Shown in pieces: positions 1 through 8,443 of a stretch of 64,000 nt of DNA. The notes beneath the pieces were generated by a model, which was not told where the DNA came from, ran no database searches, and worked only from the letters and a program-made list of their open reading frames with translations. Source of the DNA: an uncultured Rhodospirillales bacterium (lineage in GTDB: Bacteria > Pseudomonadota > Alphaproteobacteria > Acetobacterales > Acetobacteraceae); contig CAIMWH010000237.1 in assembly GCA_903845065.1 (NCBI GenBank), positions 1-64,000 of the forward strand, written 5' to 3'. The position numbers were made by a program, and so were the translations under genes. The stretch's first letter is position 1. The number at the start of each line of letters is the position of its first letter.

Positions 1-426
1 AATCCCCAGGTCGAAACCCAAAGACCCAAACGAACAGACCTGACTCGAACTATCCTAAGCCCTAAAGCCTAGAACATGTCTTTCGAAACATCTGTCAACG
101 CTATAGTAAGATACACCAACAGACATCCCTTAAGACATTCAATCATCAGGCCAATAACCTACCCAATAACTAAACGCCCCAAACACCCAGTCCCCGAAGA
201 AACCAAGCCAAGGAACGCCGCCAACGTATCCCTTCCAGACCATATGAAATTGTGAAAGAACAAGGCCGAACCGGCGGAAGAGAAGAAGTAACTCGCCGTC
301 GGGAGGCGCCTTCTAGGCCCGGGTCCTGGGGCTGTCAAACGCTTATTTCCGAATTCCGCAAGAAAATCGGAACCCTCCCACATAATGCCCGGAAAACTGC
401 CGTTCCGGACGATGACGCGCCGGCCC
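1..426. other. Non-coding left edge, lower G+C
   Basis: No convincing gene is seen here on either strand. The first roughly 380 bases are visibly poorer in G and C than the rest of the window, and the open frames are short and lack the third-position G/C bias of the real genes. An inverted repeat CCGGAA/TTCCGG (389-394 and 403-408) lies just past the stop codon of the aminotransferase on the minus strand and could help terminate it. I see no tRNA, no transposase remnant and no direct repeats that would mark an element end. Confidence 0.6.
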
Positions 427-1620
427 CTAGCCGCCCATCCGCAGCCTCAGCAGCCGGCCCAGCGCCGTCATCCCCCGCACAATCACCTCATCGGGCGGCG
501 ACGAGTAGCTGACACGGGCATGATTGGCCTCCTGCACCGTCGGAAAGAACGTCGCCCCCGGCACATAGGCCACCCTGGCCTCCGGCAGCGCGTGCTCGGA
601 CATGAACCGCGCGGTATCGAAGCCAGCGGGAAACGTCAGCCAGATGAACATCCCCCCCGCCGGGTCCGTGCAGGACACCTCCTGCGGGAAATGCCGCCGG
701 ATGGTGTCCAGCATCAGGTTCTTCTTGCGGCGATACGTCGCGCGGATGGTGGCGATATGGGCGTCCACGTCATACCGATCGAGGAAGAGCGAAACCGCCG
801 CCATGTTGAGCGTGCTGCACTGGGTGTCCGCGGCGAGCTTCAGCAACGCCAAGTGCCCGATGATTTCCGCCGGCGCCACCGCCCAGCCAACCCGCAGCCC
901 CGGCGCCAGGATCTTCGAAAAACTGCCGAGGAAAATCACCCGCCCCTCGGTATCCATGCTCTTCAGCGTCGGCAGCGTCTCCCCCTCGTAGCGCAGCTCG
1001 CGATACGGCGTGTCCTCCAGCACCATCACGTCGAACTGGTTCGCCAGTTCGATCAGCCGCCGCCGCCGCGCCAGGCTCATCGTCACCCCGGTCGGGTTCT
1101 GAAAATCCGGCACGGTATAGATCAGCCGCGCCCGCGGTTCGCGCCGCAACACGTCCTCCAGCACCGCCATGTCCATCCCCTCCGCGTCCATCGGCACCCC
1201 GGCATAGCGCGGCTCGCACGGATTGAACGCGATCAACGCGCCGAGAAACGTCGGGTTCTCGGTGATGATCACGTCATCCTTGTCCACCAGCAGCTTCGCC
1301 ACCAGGTCGAGCCCCTGCTGCCCGCCCTGCAGGATCAGCACCTCTTCGGCCCCACACGGCACCCCGTCTAGCGCCATCCGCGCCGCCACCTGCGCGCGCA
1401 GCCGCGGCAGCCCGGTCGGCACCGAATACTGCAGCGATTCCCGCCCATGCTCGGCGATCGCGGCATGAAACACCGCGTCCAACCCTTCGAGTGGAAACAG
1501 CGAGGCATCCGGATAGCCGCCGCCGAACGCCATGATGGCGGGGTCCGCCCCCAGCATCAGCAGCTCCCGGATCGCGGAGGGCTTCACATGGTTCATGCGG
1601 CTGGCGAGGCGTGTGCTCAT
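427..1620 (-). CDS. PLP-dependent aminotransferase, MocR/LysN-like
   Basis: A 397-residue fold-type I aminotransferase of the group that includes 2-aminoadipate aminotransferase and the catalytic half of MocR regulators. The PLP lysine is K236 in SFSKILAPG. The cofactor-contacting N175 (DFQNPTG), D203 and Y206 (LEDTPYRE) are present, as is the glycine-rich GGYPDAS near residue 35. No N-terminal winged-helix domain is present, so it is the stand-alone enzyme. It is divergent from a peptide-type binding protein across 262 bases. It probably moves amino groups between an amino acid and 2-oxoglutarate; the amino donor cannot be read from the sequence. Confidence 0.9.
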   Translation of the reverse strand: MSTRLASRMNHVKPSAIRELLMLGADPAIMAFGGGYPDASLFPLEGLDAVFHAAIAEHGRESLQYSVPTGLPRLRAQVAARMALDGVPCGAEEVLILQGGQQGLDLVAKLLVDKDDVIITENPTFLGALIAFNPCEPRYAGVPMDAEGMDMAVLEDVLRREPRARLIYTVPDFQNPTGVTMSLARRRRLIELANQFDVMVLEDTPYRELRYEGETLPTLKSMDTEGRVIFLGSFSKILAPGLRVGWAVAPAEIIGHLALLKLAADTQCSTLNMAAVSLFLDRYDVDAHIATIRATYRRKKNLMLDTIRRHFPQEVSCTDPAGGMFIWLTFPAGFDTARFMSEHALPEARVAYVPGATFFPTVQEANHARVSYSSPPDEVIVRGMTALGRLLRLRMGG

Positions 1621-1882
1621 GGCTGGCTTCCCGATGTGGTCATTGCGGGAGAATCCCCCCGGTCGCGCGCCCCGATCCTACGCGACGCCACCGCCCCACG
1701 CTCGCCGGCCCAGGCCAATTTTTGCCACCAGAGGGACGGCGCCGAAAAATCCGCCGGCCGAAAATGGCCTGCTGCTGACAGCCATGGCCCGTCCACGGCA
1801 GACAGCCGCCCCGCGCCGTCCGACTCTCCCCGCCGGCACCACAACCGCGCCCCCCAATATCGCCATCGCAAGGACACTCCGC

Positions 1883-3460
1883 ATGATCCCTCGCCGCTCG
1901 CTCCTTGGCACCCTCGCGGTCTCCCTGGCCGCCCCGAGCGTCGCCGGGAGCCAGACCCCGAAAACCTTGCGCTTTGTGCCCAACTCCGACCTCGCAGTGC
2001 TCGATCCGATCTGGACCACCGCCTACGTCACCCGCAACCACGGCCTGATGGTGTTCGACACCCTCTACGGCCAGGACGCCGCCTACGTCGCCCAGCCGCA
2101 GATGGTCGAGGGCCACGAGGTCGCCGCCGACGGCCTGCGCTGGACCCTGAAGTTGCGCAGCGGCTTGAAATTCCATGACAACACGCCCGTCCTGGCGCGG
2201 GATTGCGTCGCCAGCATCCGCCGCTGGGGCGTCCGTGACGGCTTCGGCCAGCGCCTGATGGCCGCCACCGAGGAACTATCCGCGCCCGACGACCACACCA
2301 TCGTCTTCCGCCTCCGCCAGCCCTTCCCCCAACTGCCCGATGCGCTGGGCAAGGGCACCAACAACCTCTGCGCCATTATGCCCGAGCGCCTCGCCGCCAC
2401 CGACCCGTTCAAGCAGGTCTCGGAAATGGTCGGCAGCGGCCCCTACCGCTTCCTCGCCAACGAACGCGTCCCCGGCGCCAAGGCGGTCTACACTCGCTTC
2501 GCCGACTACGTGCCCCGCTCCGGCACCGCCAGCTTCATGGCCGGCCCGAAACTCGCCAAGCTCGACCGCGTCGAATGGCTAACCATGACCGACCCCACCG
2601 CCGCCTCCGGCGCCCTACGCTCCGGCGAGATCGACTGGTGGGAACTCCCCCCGCCTGACCTGCTGCCCCTGCTGCGCCGCGATCGCAACCTCACCGTCGA
2701 GGTGCAGGACCCCAACGGCTACATCGGCGTGCTGCGCATCAACCATCTCAACGCGCCCTTCAACGATCCCCGCGTCCGCCGCGCCCTGCTCGGCGTCATC
2801 AACCAGGCCGAATACATGCAAGCCGCCGTCGGCGACGATCGCAGCGCCTGGCGGGACGGCGTCGGCTTCTTCTGCCCTGACACACCGATGGCCAACACCG
2901 CCGGCATGGAAGTGCTCACCGCGCCGCGCAACCTCGACAAGGCCCGCGCCGAAATCGCCGCCGCCGGCCACGCCGGCGCCCCCGTCACCATCCTCACCGC
3001 CACCGACCTGCCCATCCTGGACGCCATCGGCCAGGTCACCGGGGACCTGATGCGCAAGCTCGGGTTCCAGGTCGAATACATCGCCACCGATTTCGGCACC
3101 CTCATCCAGCGCCGCGCCAGCAAGGAGCCGCTGGCCAAGGGCGGCTGGAGCGCGCTGAGCTACTTCACCGGCGGGCTGGACACCGCAAGCCCCGTGACCA
3201 ACACCCCGCTATGGAGCAACGCCGCCGCCGCCGCCCCGGGCTGGCCGACCAGCGAGCGGATCGAGGCGCTGCGCACCGCCTGGATCGCGGCGCCCGATCT
3301 CGCGGCCCAGAAGGCGGTGGCCGAAAAACTCCAGGTCCAGGCCCTGCAGGACGTGCCCTACTACCCGCTCGGCCAATACCTGTTCGCCACCAGCTACCGC
3401 AGCAACCTCAAGGGCGTCGGCAAGGTATTCCCCACCTTCTGGGGCATCGAAAAAGCCTGA
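1883..3460 (+). CDS. Extracellular solute-binding protein family 5 (orphan, Tat-type signal)
   Basis: A 525-residue periplasmic binding protein of the dipeptide/opine (SBP_bac_5) family. The start at 1883 is chosen because it opens a twin-arginine-like signal (PRRSLLG followed by a hydrophobic stretch ending near VAG at residue 22); upstream in-frame codons would put charged non-signal sequence in front. The mature protein has the family's LKLRSGLKFHD motif. No permease or ATPase gene is adjacent, so it must use a transporter encoded elsewhere. It is a clear paralogue of the protein at 45896-47476: both begin with KTL(R/K)FVP and share the VFDTLYG motif. Confidence 0.9.
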   Translation: MIPRRSLLGTLAVSLAAPSVAGSQTPKTLRFVPNSDLAVLDPIWTTAYVTRNHGLMVFDTLYGQDAAYVAQPQMVEGHEVAADGLRWTLKLRSGLKFHDNTPVLARDCVASIRRWGVRDGFGQRLMAATEELSAPDDHTIVFRLRQPFPQLPDALGKGTNNLCAIMPERLAATDPFKQVSEMVGSGPYRFLANERVPGAKAVYTRFADYVPRSGTASFMAGPKLAKLDRVEWLTMTDPTAASGALRSGEIDWWELPPPDLLPLLRRDRNLTVEVQDPNGYIGVLRINHLNAPFNDPRVRRALLGVINQAEYMQAAVGDDRSAWRDGVGFFCPDTPMANTAGMEVLTAPRNLDKARAEIAAAGHAGAPVTILTATDLPILDAIGQVTGDLMRKLGFQVEYIATDFGTLIQRRASKEPLAKGGWSALSYFTGGLDTASPVTNTPLWSNAAAAAPGWPTSERIEALRTAWIAAPDLAAQKAVAEKLQVQALQDVPYYPLGQYLFATSYRSNLKGVGKVFPTFWGIEKA

Positions 3461-3472
3461 TACAACAAACCC

Positions 3473-3503
3473 GTAGGCAGGGTCCGCCGAGGGCCCCGCC
3501 TAC
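3473..3503. terminator. Hairpin between convergent genes
   Basis: GTAGGC (3473-3478) pairs with GCCTAC (3498-3503), and the stem continues inward through GGG/CCC with two weak pairs. It lies between the binding-protein stop and the AraC-type stop and covers the latter, so it can serve both strands. There is no T-run. Confidence 0.55.
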
Positions 3504-4402
3504 GCCCGGAACCGCTGCCGCCAGCGATGCGGGGTCAGCCCCGTCGCCGCGCGCAGGGCGGCGGTCAAATGGCTCTGGCTCGAAAACCCGCAGCGTTCCG
3601 CCACGTCGCAGATCGCCTCCTCGCTCCCCAGCAGCAACTCCTGCGCCCGCTCCGGCCGCCGCTCCATCAGCCAGCGATGCGGCGTCTGGCCGGTCTCGCG
3701 ATGAAAACTGCGCACGAAATGCCGCCGGCTGAGCCCGGCCGCCGCCGCCAGCGTATCCAGCCCGATCGCCTCGCCCAACCGCTCATCCACCAGTTGCCGA
3801 ACCCGCCGTAACCGCCACTCCGGCAGCGCTATCTCCGCCCCCGCCTCCAGCGGCGTGCCGGCCCGGATCAACATGCGAGACACCAGCGACGTCAGCAGCC
3901 CATCGGCGAGATACCCCTCCGCCACGTGCCGCTCCCCGAGCGCCTCCCACAAATGCCGCATCAGCGTCTCCACCAGCGGGTCCGCCCAGGTGTCCTGCGA
4001 CAGCATCTGGAACGCCTCGCCGATCCGCGGCGGACAGTCCCTGCCGAACACCTTGCGAAGAGTGTCGTTGGGTACAACAAGGATCAGAAGCTGCCGGCTG
4101 CCGTCCACCTGCCAGCGGCTCTCCACATCGGCCGGCACCACCAGCATGCGCCCGGCCTGCGCCAGTTGCCGCTGCCGATAATTGCCGATCTGCCAGCCCC
4201 AGTCGCACCGCCCGCTCACCGCCAGCGGCAACGCGAGAATGGTCTCCGGCAACAGCGGATCGGTGAAATCGTGCGGCCCCTGTTCCACCAGGATCATCCG
4301 AAACGCCAGACCCCCGCGCCCATGGCGATGCTCCTGCGGAAACGCCGCGTAGCGCGAGCCCCGATAGAAGTCTGAATAGCTGCTCCACATGGCGCCCGGC
4401 AT
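3500..4402 (-). CDS. AraC-family transcriptional regulator
   Basis: A 300-residue regulator. The C-terminal ~100 residues form the double helix-turn-helix of the AraC/XylS family: first helix pair around LDTLAAAAGLSRRHFVRSF, and the second around ICDVAERCGFSSQSHL, ending in the family's TGLTPHRWRQRF. The N-terminal ~190 residues resemble a cupin-type ligand-sensing half but have no signature I can name. The start at 4402 is preferred because GGACAGG lies six bases upstream; an ATG at 4390 is an alternative. The open frame continues far upstream, but that part is antisense to the dehydrogenase. It may control the divergent dehydrogenase or the neighbouring binding protein. Confidence 0.88.
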   Translation of the reverse strand: MPGAMWSSYSDFYRGSRYAAFPQEHRHGRGGLAFRMILVEQGPHDFTDPLLPETILALPLAVSGRCDWGWQIGNYRQRQLAQAGRMLVVPADVESRWQVDGSRQLLILVVPNDTLRKVFGRDCPPRIGEAFQMLSQDTWADPLVETLMRHLWEALGERHVAEGYLADGLLTSLVSRMLIRAGTPLEAGAEIALPEWRLRRVRQLVDERLGEAIGLDTLAAAAGLSRRHFVRSFHRETGQTPHRWLMERRPERAQELLLGSEEAICDVAERCGFSSQSHLTAALRAATGLTPHRWRQRFRA

Positions 4403-4543
4403 CACAAACCTGTCCGGTCCACGCTCACATGGCGGGCACCCGCGTTCAAGTGCGAAACCTTGCCCCCGTCGCCGCACCAGGGGGGCCTGCCCCCCGCCGA
4501 CCGACGCTGATACGCTCCCCCTGTCATCCGGAGGATATATCCC

Positions 4544-5296
4544 TTGCCGCTCACCGTTTTCATCACCGGCGCCTCGGCCGGTTTCGGCGCCGCCATCGCC
4601 CGCCGCCTCGTCGCCGACGGCCACCGCGTCATCGCCGCCGCCCGCCGCGCCGACCGCCTCGCCGCCCTCGCCGCCGAACTCGGCCCGGCCCTGCTCCCCT
4701 TCCCCCTCGATGTCACCGACAAGGACGCCGTCGCCGCCCTGCCCGGCAGCCTGCCGCCCGACTGGCAGGACGTCGATGTGCTGATCAACAACGCCGGCCT
4801 TGCGCTCGGCCTGTCCCCCGCCTGGGAAGCCAAGCGCGATGACTGGGACACCATGATCGCCACCAACGTCTCCGGCGTCATCCACGCCACCCGCGCCTTG
4901 CTGCCCGGCATGGTCGCCCGCAACCGCGGCCACATCATCAACCTCGGCAGCACCGCCGGCATCTACCCCTACCCCGGCGGCCACATCTACGGCGCCTCGA
5001 AAGCCTTCGTCACCCAGTTCAGCCTCAACCTGAAAGCCGACCTCCTCGGCACCGCGGTACGGGTGACCGATCTCGAACCAGGCCTCGTCGGCGGCAGCGA
5101 ATTCAGCACCGTCCGCTTCGGCGATCCCGCCCGCGCCGCCGCCATCTACGCCGGCACCACGCCGCTCACCCCCGAGGACATCGCCGAGGCCGTCTCCTGG
5201 GTGCTCGGCCTGCCCGCCCACGTGAACATCAACCGCCTCGAAATGATGCCCACCTGCCAGGCCCCGGCCGCCCTCGCGGTCAAGCGCCAGAGCTAG
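4544..5296 (+). CDS. NADP-dependent short-chain dehydrogenase, YdfG-like
   Basis: A 250-residue classical short-chain dehydrogenase. The nucleotide motif is TGASAGFG (8-15), followed by NNAG (82-85), with catalytic S136, Y149 and K153 (YGASK). The ARRADRL segment after the second strand suggests NADP(H). Overall it resembles the 3-hydroxy acid/serine 3-dehydrogenase group (YdfG), including the EPGLVGGSEFS segment after the active site. The start is a TTG, decided by a strong GGAGG at 4530-4534, nine bases upstream. It is divergent from the AraC regulator and convergent with the Lrp regulator. Confidence 0.88.
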   Translation: MPLTVFITGASAGFGAAIARRLVADGHRVIAAARRADRLAALAAELGPALLPFPLDVTDKDAVAALPGSLPPDWQDVDVLINNAGLALGLSPAWEAKRDDWDTMIATNVSGVIHATRALLPGMVARNRGHIINLGSTAGIYPYPGGHIYGASKAFVTQFSLNLKADLLGTAVRVTDLEPGLVGGSEFSTVRFGDPARAAAIYAGTTPLTPEDIAEAVSWVLGLPAHVNINRLEMMPTCQAPAALAVKRQS

Positions 5297-5304
5297 AACC
5301 TCCC

Positions 5305-5331
5305 GAGGCGGCGGGCTCCCCCCGCCGCCTC
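5305..5331. terminator. Perfect 11-bp G+C hairpin between convergent genes
   Basis: GAGGCGGCGGG (5305-5315) pairs perfectly with CCCGCCGCCTC (5321-5331) around a five-base loop. It separates the dehydrogenase from the Lrp-type gene and overlaps the latter's stop codon. It has no T-tract, so it is probably a Rho-assisted or processing barrier. Confidence 0.65.
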
Positions 5332-5815
5332 ACCCCAGCGGCAACACGTTGGTGTACTTCACCTGCCCCAGCGCGAAACTCGACTCGATCGAGGCAATCC
5401 CCGCCAACCGGGTGAGCTTGGTTTTCACGAACCGCTCGTACGCCTCCAGGTCCGCCACCACCACCCGCAACAGATAGTCGCGCGGCCCGGTCATCAGGTA
5501 GCACTCCAGCACCTCCGGCCAGTGCGCCACACCCCGATTGAAATGCTCCAGCGCCTCCTCGCGCTGGCTCTCCAGCTTGATCGAGATGAACACGCTCACC
5601 GGCAGCCCCACCGCCCGCTGGTCCAGCACCGCCACGTAGCGCGCGATCACCCCCGCCTCCTCCAGCGCCCGCACCCGCCGCAAGCACGGCGAGGCCGACA
5701 ACCCCACCCGGACCGCCAGTTCCGCCAGGCTCAACCGCCCATCGGTCTGCAATTCGGCGAGGATCTTGCGGTCGATCCGGTCCAATGTCCGCGCGCGCAA
5801 TTTTCCCGTCCCCAT
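5330..5815 (-). CDS. Lrp/AsnC-family transcriptional regulator
   Basis: A 161-residue regulator of the usual Lrp length. The N-terminal helix-turn-helix (about 10-60) has the family hallmark LDRIDRKIL...LAELAVRVGLSASPCLRRV, and the C-terminal half is the RAM/AsnC ligand domain (YLMTGPRDYLLRV). Start 5815 is chosen over an upstream extension because the extension is proline/glycine-rich and would absorb the palindrome. The gene is divergent from the AceE-like enzyme. The pair recalls mdeR-mdeB of Pseudomonas putida, where an Lrp-type protein controls an AceE-like dehydrogenase in methionine breakdown. Autoregulation through the palindrome at 5826 is likely. Confidence 0.92.
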   Translation of the reverse strand: MGTGKLRARTLDRIDRKILAELQTDGRLSLAELAVRVGLSASPCLRRVRALEEAGVIARYVAVLDQRAVGLPVSVFISIKLESQREEALEHFNRGVAHWPEVLECYLMTGPRDYLLRVVVADLEAYERFVKTKLTRLAGIASIESSFALGQVKYTNVLPLG

Positions 5816-5825
5816 CTCGCCATAA

Positions 5826-5842
5826 AGGGTGGAATCCACCCT
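5826..5842. promoter_or_regulatory. Perfect 17-bp palindrome, candidate Lrp operator
   Basis: AGGGTGGAATCCACCCT is a perfect 7-3-7 inverted repeat in the 134-base divergent region. The half CCACCCT recurs at 5852-5858, and a shorter CCACC follows near 5877-5881, all on the same strand. Spaced half-sites beside an Lrp-type gene suggest cooperative octamer binding, controlling both the regulator and the AceE-like gene. Confidence 0.6.
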
Positions 5843-5949
5843 ATTTCCCTCCCACCCTGCATGAAATCGGCAAAATCCACCAGCCGGGCAATGCGATAAA
5901 TTCCCCAACCACGCCCCGCTGCCCGGGCGCGGATGGGGAACTTCCAGCC

Positions 5950-8355
5950 ATGGATGGCAACGCCTTCTCGCCCGTCACCACCCGCGCCAATGACGACATT
6001 GCCGTGCTGGCCGAACTCGAACGCAAGATCCTCTGGCTCGCCAGCTGGACCATCCACAACGCCAACCACCTGCGCGAAAACACCGACGGCCTGAAAGTCG
6101 GCGGCCACCAGGCCTCCTGCGCCTCGCTGACCACCATCATGACCGCCCTCTACCTCGCCACCCTCCGTCCGCAGGATCGCGTGGCGGTCAAGCCGCACGC
6201 CGCCCCGGTCTTCCACGCCATCCAGTACCTGCTCGGCCAACAAACCCGCGAGAAACTCCAGGCCTTCCGCGCCCTCGGCGGCGCCCAGAGCTACCCCTCC
6301 CGCACCAAGGACACCGACGACGTCGATTTCTCCACCGGCTCCGTCGGCCTCGGCGTGGCGCAAACCCTCTTCGCCTCCCTCGCACAGGACTATCTGCGCG
6401 CCCATGATTTCGCCGCCGCCCGCCCCGAGGGCCGCATGATCTCCCTCATGGGCGATGCCGAAATGGACGAGGGCAACATTTTCGAGGCCATCCTCGAAGG
6501 CTGGAAACAGGGCCTGCGCAACTGCTGGTGGGTGATCGACTACAACCGCCAAAGCCTCGATGCCGTGGTCCGCGAGGGACTATGGGCGCGCTACGAAGCC
6601 CTTTTCCGCGCCTTCGGCTGGGATGTGGTGATCGTCAAGCACGGCACCCTGCAACGCGCCGCCTTCGCCGAGCCCGGCGGCGAGCGCCTGCGCGCGTGGA
6701 TCGACACCTGCCCCAACCAGCTATACTCTGCCCTCGTCTTCCAGGGCGGCAGCGCCTGGCGCAAACGCCTCACCGCCGACTTCGCCGATGACCCCGCAGC
6801 CCTCGCTCTGCTCGCCCGCCGCGATGACAGCGCCCTCGCCGCCCTGATGAACAACCTCGGCGGGCATGACCTGCCAAGCCTCATCGACGCCTTCGCCAGC
6901 ATCGACCACGACCGCCCGGTCTGCTTCATCTGCTACACCATCAAGGGCATGGGCCTCCCCCTTGCCGGCCACAAGGACAACCACGCCGGGCTGATGAACC
7001 TCGCCCAGATGGAAACCTTCCGCACCGCCATGAAGGTGCGCCCCGGCCACGAGTGGGACCATTTCGAGGGCCTCGGCCTGCCCGAAACCATGCTGCAAAA
7101 CTTCCTCGACACCGCCGGCTTCAAGCGCGAAGGCACCCGCCGCCGCCAGGCCGCCCGCATCCCCACCCCGGACACCCTGCCGCTCACCATCGCGCCCACC
7201 ATGTCCACCCAGATGGCCTTCGGCGCCATCCTCAACGAAATCGGCAAACGCCAGGATGACTTCGCCGCCCGCGTCGTCACCACCAGCCCCGATGTCACCG
7301 TCTCCACCAATCTCGGCGGCTGGGTGAACCGCCGCGGCCTGTTCGCCCGCGAGGCGCTGCGTGACACCTTCAAGAGCGAGCGCATCCCATCCACCTTCAA
7401 CTGGGAATTCTCCCCGCGCGGCCAGCACATGGAACTCGGCATCGCCGAGATGAACCTGTTCATCCTGCTCTCCGCCCTCGGCCTGTCCCACACGCTGCAC
7501 GGCGAACGCCTGCTGCCCGTCGGCACCGTCTACGATCCGTTCATCTGCCGCGGCCTCGATGCCCTGAACTACGCCTGCTACCAGGACTCCCGCTTCATCA
7601 TCGCCGGCACCCCGTCGGGCATCACCCTCGCCCCCGAGGGCGGCGCCCACCAATCGATCTCCACCCCGCTCATCGGCATGGCCCAGCCCGGCCTCGCCAG
7701 CTTCGAGCCCGCCTTCGCCGATGAACTCGCCGCCGTCATGGCCTGGAGCTTCGCCTACATCCAGCATGACGCGAAAGCCGACGTCCCACCCGATGACCTG
7801 CTGGCCGACGCCCGCGGCGGCGCCGTCTACCTCCGCATGTCCACCCGCCCCATCGAGCAGCCCCAGCGCGCCATCACCCCCGAACTGCGGGATGACATCG
7901 TGGCCGGCGCCTACTGGATGCGCCGCCCCGGCCCCAACTGCCAGCTTGTCGTCGCCTACACCGGCACCGTCGCCCCCGAGGCGATCCAGGCCGTCGGCCT
8001 CCTCGGCGAAACCCAGCGCGACATCGGCCTCCTCGCCATCACCTCGGCCGACCGCCTGAAAGCCGGCTGGATGGCCGCCAACCGCGCCCGTGAAGCCGGC
8101 GACACCAAAGCGCGCAGCCACATCGAAACCCTGTTCGCTGCCCTGCCGCCCCATTGCGCCCTGGTCACCGTGCTCGATGGCCATCCCGCCACCCTCTCCT
8201 GGCTCGGCGGCGTGCGCGGCCAGAAACTCCGCCCCCTCGGCGTCGAGCAGTTCGGCCAGACCGGTTCCATCACCGACCTCTACCGCCTCAACGGCATCGA
8301 CACCGCCGCCATCGTCAGCGCCGCCCAGGCGGTGGCGCGCGCCCCGCTGCGCTAG
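5950..8355 (+). CDS. Homodimeric AceE-family 2-oxoacid dehydrogenase E1 (MdeB-like)
   Basis: An 801-residue ThDP enzyme of the single-chain AceE family, about 85 residues shorter than the E. coli pyruvate dehydrogenase E1. The ThDP/Mg motif runs from GD at 168-169 to N199 (DYNRQS). AceE-like segments are clear (NHLRENTDGLKVGGHQASCAS; SFNWEFSPRGQHMELGIAE-type core; GAHQSI). Alphaproteobacteria normally use an alpha2beta2 E1 for pyruvate, and no E2 or E3 gene is adjacent. That makes a specialised substrate such as 2-oxobutyrate plausible, as proposed for MdeB in methionine catabolism. Start 5950 opens the conserved region; upstream in-frame sequence lies in the operator region. Confidence 0.85.
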   Translation: MDGNAFSPVTTRANDDIAVLAELERKILWLASWTIHNANHLRENTDGLKVGGHQASCASLTTIMTALYLATLRPQDRVAVKPHAAPVFHAIQYLLGQQTREKLQAFRALGGAQSYPSRTKDTDDVDFSTGSVGLGVAQTLFASLAQDYLRAHDFAAARPEGRMISLMGDAEMDEGNIFEAILEGWKQGLRNCWWVIDYNRQSLDAVVREGLWARYEALFRAFGWDVVIVKHGTLQRAAFAEPGGERLRAWIDTCPNQLYSALVFQGGSAWRKRLTADFADDPAALALLARRDDSALAALMNNLGGHDLPSLIDAFASIDHDRPVCFICYTIKGMGLPLAGHKDNHAGLMNLAQMETFRTAMKVRPGHEWDHFEGLGLPETMLQNFLDTAGFKREGTRRRQAARIPTPDTLPLTIAPTMSTQMAFGAILNEIGKRQDDFAARVVTTSPDVTVSTNLGGWVNRRGLFAREALRDTFKSERIPSTFNWEFSPRGQHMELGIAEMNLFILLSALGLSHTLHGERLLPVGTVYDPFICRGLDALNYACYQDSRFIIAGTPSGITLAPEGGAHQSISTPLIGMAQPGLASFEPAFADELAAVMAWSFAYIQHDAKADVPPDDLLADARGGAVYLRMSTRPIEQPQRAITPELRDDIVAGAYWMRRPGPNCQLVVAYTGTVAPEAIQAVGLLGETQRDIGLLAITSADRLKAGWMAANRAREAGDTKARSHIETLFAALPPHCALVTVLDGHPATLSWLGGVRGQKLRPLGVEQFGQTGSITDLYRLNGIDTAAIVSAAQAVARAPLR

Positions 8356-8369
8356 GCCACGCCGCTCCA

Positions 8370-8388
8370 AAGATACATTTTATATCTT
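8370..8388. promoter_or_regulatory. NsrR-like operator 1
   Basis: Inverted repeat AAGATA (8370-8375) / TATCTT (8383-8388). The left side AAGATACATTT differs at one position from the half-site AAGATGCATTT known for NsrR. It lies 15 bases after the AceE-like stop and upstream of an operon that encodes an NsrR protein. Confidence 0.65.
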
Positions 8389-8407
8389 GCTTTCATCCCG
8401 CGTCGAA

Positions 8408-8436
8408 CCTAAGTCGTATTTGAAATACATCTTAGG
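8408..8436. promoter_or_regulatory. NsrR-like operator 2 (29-bp palindrome)
   Basis: CCTAAG (8408-8413) pairs with CTTAGG (8431-8436), and GTATTT (8416-8421) pairs with AAATAC (8423-8428) around one central base. Only two positions per arm break the symmetry. The right half AAATACATCTT fits the NsrR half-site exactly. It ends seven bases before the ATG at 8444, so it overlaps the leader, and possibly the ribosome-binding site, of the first gene. Confidence 0.75.
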
Positions 8437-8443
8437 TCCCGCC

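Noticed and set aside
4403-5221. N-terminal extension of the AraC-type gene to 573 residues
   Set aside because: The extra part is glycine/alanine-rich shadow of the dehydrogenase; a good ribosome-binding site supports 4402.
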